Assembly: GCA_047967505.1 (NCBI GenBank)
Contig: CM106538.1
Source of the DNA: Dipteris shenzhenensis
Lineage: Eukaryota; Polypodiophyta; Polypodiopsida; Gleicheniales
Length of the DNA: 64,000 nt
Direction: 5' to 3' (one strand)
Shown piece by piece: positions 11,581-21,399 of the stretch. A program made the translations under genes and the position numbers. Position 1 is the first letter of the stretch, and the number at the start of each line of letters is the position of its first letter. The notes beneath the pieces are model-generated. The model did not search any database, was not told where the DNA came from, and was given only the letters and a program-made list of their open reading frames with translations.

Positions 11581-13530
11581 GTACCCAAATGCTACTTGGA
11601 GACAAAAGAAAAAACTAGCCCACTAAGCACCCCAAGATCCATGTTACAACCTAATTTTTGCATATACTTAACTCAAGCCCTATTGAAGATATTAAGGTTA
11701 ACAAGCTTCTTGGGATCTGTTTAATGAGGTTAAGGCTTTGATGTTGATTCAAACTTGTATCCAAGAATATCATGATTCCAAGGCTCATTTTCACATAAAT
11801 TAATGACTTGTGGGGGAAAATGATAGCACACTTTCATTAGCTAAAGATATTTTAAGATAGTAGCTTTACTCACTCCTAAGGCTACTTAATAGCTTGTTTG
11901 GTAAGGAATGATGATTAGACTTTTTTTGGATTTCATTTTAAATAAATTTGTTGTAATGTTCCAAGAGTGTTTGTGTCAAACACATCAAGTCACTATAAAA
12001 CTCTATTGAATTGGCAATATCAAACTACAATAGCCTCTTAAAAATAAGTCTCTAGATTAATTAGAGGATAAATCAAGCAAGGGTGAGAGCCCCCACTTCA
12101 ACAAACAATGGTATGGACATCTGAACCAAGCTTGACTCACTATATAAATAGTTTGGACAACACGCCATTAGCACCATGCTAGAAGAATATTTGGTAAGCA
12201 AGAGAGGCAACGGGGGCCATATTCAACCTTTATGTGTTCATGATCTTATTGGACTTGTTAATTCAATAGCTTTTGTGTTTGCCATATTTCAATTTTGATT
12301 TTCCTTGCAATCCATGGAAAATATGGTAGGCTTTCCTTCTTGATGAATAACATGAGGCATATACTCTCATTATTATTAGTTGTAATTGCTTAAATAGTGA
12401 GCCTATAAACTTATCATTACCCAATTTAATACAACAATCATCTTTTTTAACTCAAATTTCCTCCTTGTTCATCACAGCCATGTGTGCCTTATGTGGCTAG
12501 TGTAACAATATGCATTGCTCCTTATGGCAATATGATGCCTCTACAGCATGTGAATTCCTACATGTATTAATGCGGGTTTGATTCAATGAAGCTAGGGAAT
12601 TTTTTTAGTCATTTAGCTACAACAATTTAATTTGAAGTGAAAAGTATACCTCAAATTGTCAAAAGCTATAGTTCATGTGGGTTACTTGGTTAGAGTGAGC
12701 CTCCTTTATGGGGAGGACCACTTCATTTTGCTAGCTATTAACACTCGATCACTTCTTCATTTTGCTAGTTATCAGCTCTTGGTCACTACTTCTGAATTAT
12801 TTTAAAAGTGACACCTTGTCTCTTTAAATTGTCGATTTGAAATTCCTTATCTTAAATAATGAACATCTCAAAAGGTCTCTCTTAACATTTTCTTTGTTGG
12901 GTGTTGATCATGTCAGTGGGGATATCATAATAGCTAGCCCCTACTATGCACAATGAAATTTATGGTTTTCAATCTTGTGTTTGATTATCATAAGATTGAG
13001 ATTGCACAATTTGTTGTGTTTTCATAAGATGAGTTTGGGCATGTTCTTGGATCTATATATATGTATATTCTCTTCCTTTGAACATGGCATCAAGATCTCT
13101 TTTGCCCTCCAAACCCACCCCTTGTTTGTACCCTTACCAAAAATTTCAAGTCACTACAGGAGGGTGATAGGCAATAGAGAGTCACACATTTCAGCCACCT
13201 AAGTTGAAGCTCAAAGTACAGGATCAATTTTTTTTTCTTTTTAGATATCTTTGAATTCTTCTAAGAAAAATAGTTTTTAATGCTTGGATACATTATTTCA
13301 ATCTTATAGGTGAAAGGCATGTGACATAAATGGACATATGTGTGCTTGAGATTGAAGAAATATCTTATTCCCATGAAAAATCCTCTTGTTTTAGGATACT
13401 CTTGTTTTATCCAAGGCTAGCATTTTTATCGATGTAAATGTTTACTTTGACAAGAAACTCTTCTTTGTATTTAAAGAAATTTATTGTCACTTTCTATTAA
13501 TTTTGGTATAAGCTTGAACGGCCTCGTAGC
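11581..13530. other. Unassigned AT-rich sequence, with one dispersed-repeat copy
   Basis: No gene. At about 12895-13075 there is a copy of a dispersed repeat also found at 33705-33880 (+) and, inverted, near 49020-49450. The stretch 13484-13522 (atttattgtcactttctattaattttgg...) matches 15795-15835, so parts of the DNA flanking LTR B are duplicated here. Confidence 0.5.
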
Positions 13531-13539
13531 TCAATCTCT

Positions 13540-14523
13540 CACGATGGGCTCAGTGCTTTGCTAGGGTCCCCTATGAAAAGGTTGGAAGCAGTCAGGATAG
13601 CTTCACCAAAATTTCTTCACCGAACACGTGTGCTGGTTGCTTTACCAGAGACTATTTAGTTAAAAGCTGTCCCTTGAAGCGATCCAAGCCCAAAGGGAAC
13701 ACTGATCTTCCTCAGGTTCCTAAGGAAAAATGGACTCCCAAACAGCCTGAAGCTCCCAAACAGTTGGAAGCTCCTGTTCGTCCAATCAGCCCGATTAAAC
13801 TAAAAAAGGACGGCACTCCACTGCCCAAATCCAAGCTTACTCTTGACATCCCAATGAAGAATGCTTATGAGGCATTATCAAAGATCGTCCCTGAACCGAG
13901 CCTTCAGCTCATTCCCAAGCTGGAACAAGGAGATGAATGGGCCAAAGACTTTGAGGATGAAGTCATTAAGAACGATGATATGCTAACAGAGGATCTTGAT
14001 GAATTGGAGGAAGACCTTCCTCTTCCCCCTTAACCAGATAAAGATATAGTGGTCAAAGGTAAACCTATAGCCATTGCTCACAGTAAGAGGAGACTGCTGT
14101 CTACAGCCAAAGGTCCTACTACGCATGCAAGTAGCCCAAACCCTAGGGCCAAAAAGGGGCAGAAAAGCATGGTAAGTAAACCCATTTCTTTCCTGTCCTT
14201 GAACATTCGTGGGCTCACTGACCCCAACAGAGCAGGTATCTTGGCCACTTGGCTGAGACATAATTCTCTTTCTTCAACTTTTTCAACTCTACAAGGGGTT
14301 AAAACTATAGGGGAAGCTCTAGATGCACGACTCAAGTGTATTGATAAGAGGAGGACTTGGTTTGTCACCTCCCACGAAGAAGGTAGAGGAGGGTGTGCTA
14401 TTGGAATTTTGTCACACTATTCCCAAAGTGGTCTAGATGTTGTTGTTAACACTGACAACATATGGATTTTGTTGAAATGCCTTCTCAAAGGAATCAAGTT
14501 CTCGTTAGTGTCAATGTATGCAC
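13540..14523 (+). pseudogene. LINE fragment: ORF1 C-terminus and start of ORF2 endonuclease
   Basis: First frame (about 13540-14033): a zinc-knuckle-like C-AGC-F-T-R-D-Y-L-V-K-S-C (13629-13670; His replaced by Tyr), then a Pro/Lys-rich and acidic tail ending at TAA 14031-14033. Second frame (14049 on): SFLSLNIRGLTDPNRAGI, GEALDARLK, RTWFVTSHEEGRGGCAIGI and FSLVSMYAL, the beginning of the exonuclease-endonuclease-phosphatase domain of plant LINEs. It breaks off at about 14523, where LTR B begins, so reverse transcriptase is missing. The catalytic Glu after LQ is replaced (LQGVK instead of LQE.K), another sign of decay. Confidence 0.72.
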
Positions 14524-15524
14524 TATTAACTAGAAAAGAAATCAAGGCATGAGGCTAGATGCTAGGCATGGCGATGCTCGAGGGCCATGGAGGAAAAGGG
14601 AACATGAGGGGAGAAGCATTAACATAGGTGGGGAAAAGGGATTGAGAGGGGTGGGAATGAAGAGGGGGACTATGGCACAAGGGGGAAGGAAGAGGGGGAA
14701 GAGGAGCATGTACATGATGGGAGGTGGAATGTAGAGATGGAGACATCAAGGGAAGAGATTCATGCTTTATTGGAAAGGAAAGGGGGGGGGAAATCAAAGT
14801 ACTAGCTAGGTGGCTTTACAAGAATGAGCGTGTTACATCAAGGAATAGCCCCCTCCTTTTATAGCCAAGAGAGTGGGTCTCTCCCAATAAATGCATCTTC
14901 CCACATGCATGGTGTGTGTGGAAGAGTCTCCCATGTGGGCTAGGTGGGTACACACTCTCAATTGTGTGCGATAACCCTTTGCCTCATTTTTCCACATAAA
15001 TCAAACCCCATATCCAAAGTCTAAGATACTCCCTTGGTCTCTTCCCAATTTTATAATACGTTCAAACATCTAGGAGGACAAGTGGAGGGTTGGCACAAGG
15101 AGTCTTGCCACCTCATCCTACTTTCCCCATTATTTAACTTGCATACTTTGACTATCTACACCTCCTCCACATGGGCCTATCCTACATGGAGGGAATTATC
15201 CAATATAATATCCATCTCCACCTATTTTATATTACTTCTCCCATGGTCCTTGGGCCATGTCTCACTAAATGCAAGCATGGGACCACTTACATGGAGGGGT
15301 GGCACATGGAGGAACCATGCCACCTTACCATTTTATAATATAACTACCATGGATTATGTATAACACACCTTATGGGTCCTCTTACGTGGAAGGGTGGCAC
15401 ATGGTCATGCCCTGCCACCTCAACCCTGGGCCCTATGCACACCATATTTTATTATACTATTGCCACACATACAAGCACACACATATATTTATGCCTTTTA
15501 CCTTGGTCAAATTTATCCATAACA
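14524..15524 (-). mobile_element. LTR B: 3' LTR of a Gypsy-type element, minus orientation
   Basis: On the minus strand the LTR begins TGTTATGGATAAATTTG at 15524, directly after a G-rich tract (15525-15538) that serves as polypurine tract, and ends near 14524. It is homologous to LTR A (10612-11580). It has landed in or truncated the LINE fragment that ends at 14523. The many short plus-strand frames in it contain the repeated ggtggcacatgg block and are not genes. Confidence 0.72.
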
Positions 15525-15960
15525 ATTCCCCCCCCCAGGCAGGGAATGCATAGCATTTCCATGCCTGGGACCATCATGAACAAAGAAAGGCTTGAGATAA
15601 CGCTTGTTGATCACCTTTTTACCATATGGCTCATGCAGCTCCTACACTTGTACAGACCCATTACTACGTTCCTTGATGACTTTGTATGGACCGGTCCACA
15701 ATGGAAGGCAACCAACAAAAAATAAATATATCCCATTTTGCCCAAAAGAAGTACAAATTAAAAAAGAAACAAGAACCTTTTCTTTCTAATTAAATACATT
15801 TATTGTCACTTCCTATTAATTTTGGCATAAGCATTGTGTGGCTAACAAATTAACACATACTTCTATGGCATTCTAGATTCCATCCCTTAATGAGATTTAG
15901 AATTATCATAAGCTTGTATAGCCAATAGTAAAAAAAATCCCATTTCGTCCAAAAGAAGTA
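15525..15960 (-). mobile_element. Gypsy-type integrase C-terminal remnant and polypurine tract, minus strand
   Basis: Minus strand from about 15695 down reads WTGPYKVIKE, SNGSVQ, ELHEPYGKKVINKRYLKPFF, the integrase C-terminal pattern of Ty3/Gypsy polyproteins (GPY.V......G...L......NGR.LK.F). It is followed by GGGGGGGGGAAT next to the LTR. 15728-15752 and 15937-15961 share atcccatttt/cgtccaaaagaagta as a direct repeat. The rest of pol is absent. Confidence 0.6.
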
Positions 15961-16490
15961 AAGATTTTTTTTAAAAATGGAAGACTCACTTTGACAAAAG
16001 GATGGAAAGAATAGGGATATTTCACTTGATAAAATAAGCAATGACCTAGTTTTTAAAAAAAAACTATTGAGGGAAAAGAAATAGAACCACCTCTCGTAGG
16101 CCTAATCAAAGCAATAATTGTGATAATTAGCAATCTTAAATCTATATGAATCATTAAAGTAATGGAAAACAATCCAAGGTGCTCCTAACATATCAAAGAA
16201 ACTCTTGCATGTCACCTAAGTGAAAAAGCTGATATGCTTTATGTAAGGGCTTTAAGGGATGTCGAAATGTAATCCCCCCCCCAAATTGCCCCTCTCCTTC
16301 AAGATGTGGGAATAGTGGACTATGAGCATGCCGACATGCTCCCTCAGTTGAGATGGTATATATGCCATATGGTCAACCTTCGATTAAAACAAGTTGGCTT
16401 TGGAAGTAGGAAAAGATGGACCTAGGTCCATGTAGGCCAAATGGGCTGGTATAGACATTTCAATCATCTATCCTCCTAGTATAGGGCCTC
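15961..16490. other. Unassigned flank left of the Copia element
   Basis: AT-rich; contains only short frames. Its last five bases, gcctc (16486-16490), resemble the five bases after the right LTR of the adjoining element (acctc, 20145-20149). Confidence 0.5.
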
Positions 16491-17468
16491 TATTAGAAAG
16501 GTCACCTCCCCATCTGTAAGCCCCCATATGAGGAGAGCATGGGGGGGGGGGTGAACCTGGGAACTGAGAAAATGCCACATGAGCAGCAACATGCCTGCCA
16601 TGGAGGTAGAGATCAACGAAAGAAAGGAGCCACTGATGTGGCAACAACGTCAGCAACAGTATGGGGGATGCCATGTGGTTGTACGGGGATTGATCCGCTA
16701 AATGGAGGGCTGGTTCCAGCCAACCTACCATGCTTGGACAAGAGGGGCTGGACCCTGCAATAAATGGAGGGCATTATGCCCTAGAACAAAGGCTTGGAAA
16801 TGGCCAGTAAAGACCCTTAATTAGGGCCATGGTTTGGCTGGTAGGGGCAGCCAACCAGTCGATTTTTTGGGGTAGACAAAGTCAGCCATTTTGGTCTGGA
16901 AAAGTTGGCCACTACAAGGGGGCCTAGAGGCTAATAAAAGCGGCCCTTTGGAAGGGCATTTCATCATCCAACAGCAGCTAGCACACTTAGGAGCAACAGG
17001 AGCAGCAACATACACTCCCTTAGGCCTACATTCAGAAGGCATAGGAGATTAAGAAGAGTTGTAGACTTAGCTCACAGTGGGCTAGGACTTTGGTTGTCTT
17101 CTAGGGAAGCAAGAAGCTGAGATCTAGATGGAAAGTCTACGTATGCTCAAGGTGGAGCACACAAGGTCGAGTGTAGAGATATCCGATAGATAATAGAACT
17201 ACCTTGTGGTAAGATCAAAGGACCACGCTCTAGTGGGACTTTGGATCTACCTCTCTTTTAATGTGTCCATAGTTTTGGACAAAAATATTTTGTTTTGGTA
17301 GCTTCTATATCTGGTTGGATTATTGTCTAAACTGATAAGTCTGCACATCTATGTGATGCACATAAGTTAAAGAACTTTGTGATTCCACCCCCCACATACA
17401 ATGTGTGAGCTCTTGGGTTATCCATCAGTCTTCCGCTATGCGTACCCTCTATTGGTTGATTTCTAACA
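16491..17468 (+). repeat. 5' LTR of the non-autonomous Copia element
   Basis: Starts TATTAGAAAGGTCACCTCCC (TG changed to TA) and ends ATTTCTAACA, directly followed by the PBS. The inverted ends TRTTAGAAA...TTTCTAACA are visible. The block gaaggtc...agcccctaggagagcatggggg is shared with the other three copies. Confidence 0.82.
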
Positions 17469-17482
17469 TGGTATCAAAGCCC
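17469..17482 (+). promoter_or_regulatory. Primer-binding site (initiator tRNA-Met)
   Basis: TGGTATCAAAGCCC directly abuts the LTR end CTAACA. One mismatch from the common TGGTATCAGAGC site of plant Copia elements. Confidence 0.82.
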
Positions 17483-17694
17483 AAATAGGAGGCTCACAAG
17501 TGTGGGAGCCTGAAGGCCCTCACCTTGCTGAAGGATGATCCTAAGTCAGAAGCTCTTGGGAATCGACTTCCACAAGTGGAGGATAGTGCCCTTGCGAGGA
17601 GGAGGGTGTCTCAGGTTCCAGTCAGGTGCGTACAAAGCTCCCGTCTATGGAAGGTTGAGTTTGTTCAACTTTGCTATGTGGTTTAGTAGCAAAG

Positions 17695-18180
17695 ATGTCA
17701 ATTTCAGAAGCTTCTTCAGCCCCTTGTCTCCCTTCCTCCTCCCCCAGACTTCTTACTTTCACCATCCCTAACTTTGGAGAGTCTGGGAAACTGGATGGGA
17801 CAAATTACCCTATCTCGAAGGTGAAGATCAAGAGTCATTTACTGGCTCAAAAGCTATGGAAAGTGACAACGGGAGCCTAGGCGAAGCTAAAGGAGATGGT
17901 GGACAACAACGGGGATATACTCATACCAGTAGATGGAGAAGAACTCAAAGCTTGGGAAGATAGAGATGCCCATGCCCTAGCATTGATCATAGCGACTACA
18001 GCGGACTCTGTGCTTCCTCACATCCAGATGGCCAATACATCAGTAGATGCATGGGTCATTCTAAAGGATCTGTACAAGATAGATAACACATCCCAGATCT
18101 TGCTTCTTTAGCATCAGCTCTACAACTTGGATATGGATGAGGGAGATTCGATACATGACCACTTGATGAAGGTCAAGGTG
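17695..18180 (+). pseudogene. Copia gag pseudogene (UBN2 domain)
   Basis: Frame from ATG 17695: MSISEASSAPCL, then LTFTIPNFGESGKLDGTNYP, ISKVKIKSHLLAQKLW (start of the gag domain), a stop at 17878, DREAHALALII-type sequence DRDAHALALIIATTADSVL, DAWVILKDLYKIDNTSQ, and a second stop at 18109. Known plant Copia gags have L.G.NY..W...+...L and A...I...L......A...W..L...Y. The usual Trp after NYP is Ile-Ser here. Two in-frame stops make it non-functional. Confidence 0.75.
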
Positions 18181-18212
18181 GTAAGGGGTCATCAGAAAAA
18201 CAAGGAGGAGTC

Positions 18213-18284
18213 TGACTCAAATTCAGAGGGTGACACAAAAGCCAAAGCTAATGTGGTAATCGAAGAGCACAAAAGCCAAAGCTA
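18213..18284 (+). repeat. 34-bp tandem duplication inside the Copia element
   Basis: cacaaaagccaaagctaatg...gtggtaatcgaagag occurs twice in a row (about 18234 and 18268). Confidence 0.85.
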
Positions 18285-18286
18285 AT

Positions 18287-18892
18287 GTGGTAATCGAAGA
18301 GCTATTCTTGGTGACATCTCCATGTGTTACCGAGGTCAAATATGCCAACCTAGAAACCACAGTGATGATGTTTGATATTGAAAATGGGGTTGACGAGGAG
18401 TCAGAGACCTTTGTGAAGGTGAAGGATAGCATGGAGTGCTTAGTACCAGAAGGGGACAGTACAGGATTACACAGGTTATTGGAATGTACCTCGACAAGAT
18501 GCATGGTTTGCTTTCAGAGCAAGCACATAGGAACTAAGATTGTCTGGTTTGTACTTGATGTTCTTGATTTGAGCCTGTATAGCATGCTGTGAGTGCAAGA
18601 TTGGAAGGAATGGGCCTTCTTCAAAGGTAGAAGGGGAAGTGTGGGTGCTTCTTCAAATCTCAAACACAGATTGCCAGAAGGTGATGAACAAGGTGTATTG
18701 AAGCCAAAAGAGTACCTGATTGAGAGCTTAGTGAGAGTTCGTGGTCCAGGTTATCTGGAGATATTCTTTTGTTGGAGACCTTGCCAAAGGAAACAGACCC
18801 CTCAGAGCATGGGCCTGGAAGACTCCAGGTTGTTCATGCATTATGGGAGGGATAATTGGAAGAGATCGTGGCATCTAGATTGCTCGATTTGA
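18287..18892 (+). other. Unrecognised internal segment of the non-autonomous Copia element
   Basis: One frame is open apart from a single TGA at 18590-18592 and gives about 200 residues, including VKVKDSMECLVPEGDSTGLH, then KHRLPEGDEQGVLKPKEYL. I cannot assign a domain. It may be a remnant of the pol connector regions or sequence picked up from elsewhere. It replaces pol between gag and the 3' LTR. Confidence 0.4.
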
Positions 18893-19123
18893 GAGGCAGG
18901 AACGTGATTGAAGCTGGTCATGCCAGGAGGTGCTACCAAAGATGGATCTGTGTACCAGGATGGTGTGTGGAAGCGGAAGCAGACTTAGTAGAGTAGGAGC
19001 CACTCGATGAAAAGCCAAGAAAAGATTTTGACATCGAAATGTTCTAGAGGACTACATCCAGGGATTACTGGAGCATCGTCATTGACGCGTTGGCATTGGG
19101 CCGAGATGTGTCAGTGAGAGGGG

Positions 19124-20144
19124 TGTTGGAAAGGTCACCTCCCCATCTGAGGAGAGCATGGGGGAGAGGGAGTGAACCTGGGAACTGAGAAAATGCCACA
19201 TGAGCAACAACATGGTTGCCATGGAGGTAGCCATAAGAAAGAAAGGATCCACTGATGTGGCAACGATGTCAACAATAGTACGAGGGATGCCATGTGGCTG
19301 TATGAGGCTGGAAGGAGCCTTGCAACAGTAGGGTAGCATAGGTGCCTACACATGGCTGAAGGAGGGGGAGCCAAGAAACCTGGTCGACCAGATGGAGGGC
19401 TGCTAGGGCTTGTTCTAGCCAGCCAACCATGCCTAGAAGAAGGCAGGACAAGAGGGGCTAGACCCTACAATAAATGGAGGGCATTATGCCCTAGAATAAA
19501 GGATTGGAAAGGGCCAATAAAGACCCTTATATAGGGCCCTGGTTGGGCTAATAGGGGCAACCAACTAGTCAATTTTTTGGGGCAAACAAAGTCGGCCATT
19601 CTGGTCTGGAAAAGTTGACTACTCAAGGGGCCCTAGAGGCCTATAAAAGTAACCCTTTGGAAGGGCATTCCATCATCCAATAGCCAGCACACTTAAAAGC
19701 AATAGGAGCAGCAACATACACTCCCTTAGGACTACATTCAAGAGGTAGAGGAGATCAAGAAGAGCTGCAGACTAAGCTCACAGAGGGCTAGGACTTTGGT
19801 TGTCTTCTAGGGCAGCAAGAAGTTGAGACCTAGATGGAAAGTCTACATATGCTCGAGGTGGAGAACGCGGACTTGAGTCTAGAGATATCCGACAGATAGT
19901 AGAAGTACCTTGCAGTAAGATCAAAGGACCACGCTTTGGTGGGACTTTGGATCTATCTCTCTTTTGTTGTGTCCATAGTTTTGGACGGAAATATATTGTT
20001 TTGTAGGTTCTATATTTTGTTGGATTATTGTCTATTGATGAGTTTGCACATCTATCTGATGCACATAAGTTAAAGAAGTTTGTTATTCCACCCCACTATA
20101 TGAGCTCTTGGGCTATTCTATTAGTCTTTTGCTATGTGCTAATA
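19124..20144 (+). repeat. 3' LTR of the non-autonomous Copia element
   Basis: Starts TGTTGGAAAGGTCACCTCCC directly after the polypurine tract and ends ...gctatgtg-CTAATA. Compared with the 5' LTR and the solo LTR, about 20 bp just before the terminal CTAATA are missing (the cataccct...ttggttgatt segment). Confidence 0.8.
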
Positions 20145-20980
20145 ACCTCACATTAGGGCATTGTGTCAATCTTTGTACACCTCCTATCAATGTTGTATCA
20201 CCCATAAGTGTAATGAGGTGCTCCATCTAACTTTTGGAAAGAGCCTTTGTGAAGACATAGGGGTGTAATCATCCAAGATCAACTCTTTGATGACGTACAA
20301 GATATATGTGTTTCATTCAAGCATGAAACACATATATCTTGTTAAACCATTGGCTGCAAGAGTAGAGGCACCGAAATGCCCGAGGAGAGAGCTCTTTTTT
20401 CCGTCTCCCCCGTAGCAATGCATTGCCACAATTTGCCATCGTGAATGTCGGGGTCAATCATGGGAACATTGAGAACTTTTGAAAATACTAGGCCTCCCTA
20501 CCCCATGGGAGGCCAAAAAATTTGTGGGTTGTGCCATGTATAGACTACGAATTTGCGAAGCCCGACTTAGGATCTATGAGATCGGGCAATACCGTTGCAA
20601 ACACTGTTCCAAATAACCAAGGCACATTAAGCAAATCATTCTCAAGTGTAGCAATTAGCTGCATACACTGAAACCAGAAAGAAACATGCATCCTGATACC
20701 GACTCGCCATCCTCAAATATTGTAACTGGACATCACCCAGCAACAAGAACTTTGCCAGAGCAAGAGGACACTTGCAAATCAGCTCATATCCAAGCAAGAG
20801 CCAAAGGCTTGCACTTCCTAAATAAACCAGTGGCTTCACCGCTGATTTCTTAAGCTTCTTGGAGTGATCACAATCGGTGACGAAATCAAATGATGATTCT
20901 CCAAAATGAGGACACAGAGAAGCCAAGCAAAGAGACAAAACGGTGTAAAAGTGTCCGAGGCGCACAATCTTCATATAAAA
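20145..20980. other. Unassigned sequence right of the Copia element
   Basis: Contains the hairpin listed separately. The minus-strand frame 20642-21049 (135 codons) runs out of the GC-rich island and contains a hydrophobic stretch, but matches nothing I know. Confidence 0.4.
20298..20341. repeat. Perfect 19-bp inverted repeat (hairpin)
   Basis: Arms 20298-20316 (caagatatatgtgtttcat) and 20323-20341 are exact reverse complements around a 6-base loop. It lies about 150 bp beyond the 3' LTR in otherwise featureless DNA. Confidence 0.92.
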
Positions 20981-21350
20981 TATGTGCCTGAAGCGTCTCA
21001 AGAGTGACGACCGCGGCGGCAAACGTGGGGAGAATCTGGGCGGAGCCATTGGGCACGGGAGCGCCCGCCCTGCCGCCCAAAAAGGGGCCCTCGCGCACAG
21101 CGTCTTGTCGCTGCTCTACGAGGCAATGCTGTACGCCCAAACGGCAGCCGTCCTCCCGCGCTCCTCAAACGCCTTTTGCTCCTGCGCCTGTTTTGGCGTC
21201 AGCTTTTCCCCCTGCATTCCGCCATATCTCCCTCCGCTTTCCCTGCTTGCCCCACTGCTCTGTCTCGCCAGCACTCTTCAGGCAGCACTCGTGGCTTGGA
21301 AAATCGGCCTTGGAAACCGTGGACGTAGAACATGTATTTTATATGTTTTC
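20981..21350 (-). other. GC-rich island, possible relic of a gene first exon
   Basis: Base composition rises sharply above the AT-rich surroundings (repeated gcggcgg, cgcccgccctgccgccc) and CpG is frequent. The minus strand has ATG at 21215-21217 opening MQGEKLTPKQAQEQKAFEER, GRTAAVWAYSIAS and a stop at 21116, a composition that looks protein-coding, followed in another frame by ILPTFAAAVVTLETLQAHIL. Together this resembles a short frameshifted first exon, but I do not recognise the protein and cannot see the rest of the gene. It could also be a CpG-rich retained sequence of other origin. Confidence 0.35.
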
Positions 21351-21399
21351 TCCCTTCCGTGACCAAATACAGATGGGCTCCCTTAGGTGCTCATAAGAA

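Larger units (their letters stand above)
16491..20144 (+). mobile_element. Non-autonomous Copia-type LTR retrotransposon with both LTRs
   Basis: Composed of LTR 16491-17468, PBS 17469-17482, a gag pseudogene, about 1 kb of unrecognised sequence, a polypurine tract (gagagggg, 19116-19123) and LTR 19124-20144. There is no integrase, reverse transcriptase or RNase H between gag and the 3' LTR, so the element could move only with help from another. The LTR family also occurs at 43007-43963 and 45544-~49010, and the polypurine tract is shared with the Copia copy at 33.9-36.6 kb. Flanks gcctc/acctc are a near-match 5-bp target duplication. Confidence 0.82.

Noticed and set aside
20298-20341. miRNA precursor
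   Set aside because: A 19-bp stem with a 6-base loop is too short for a typical plant precursor; reported only as a hairpin.
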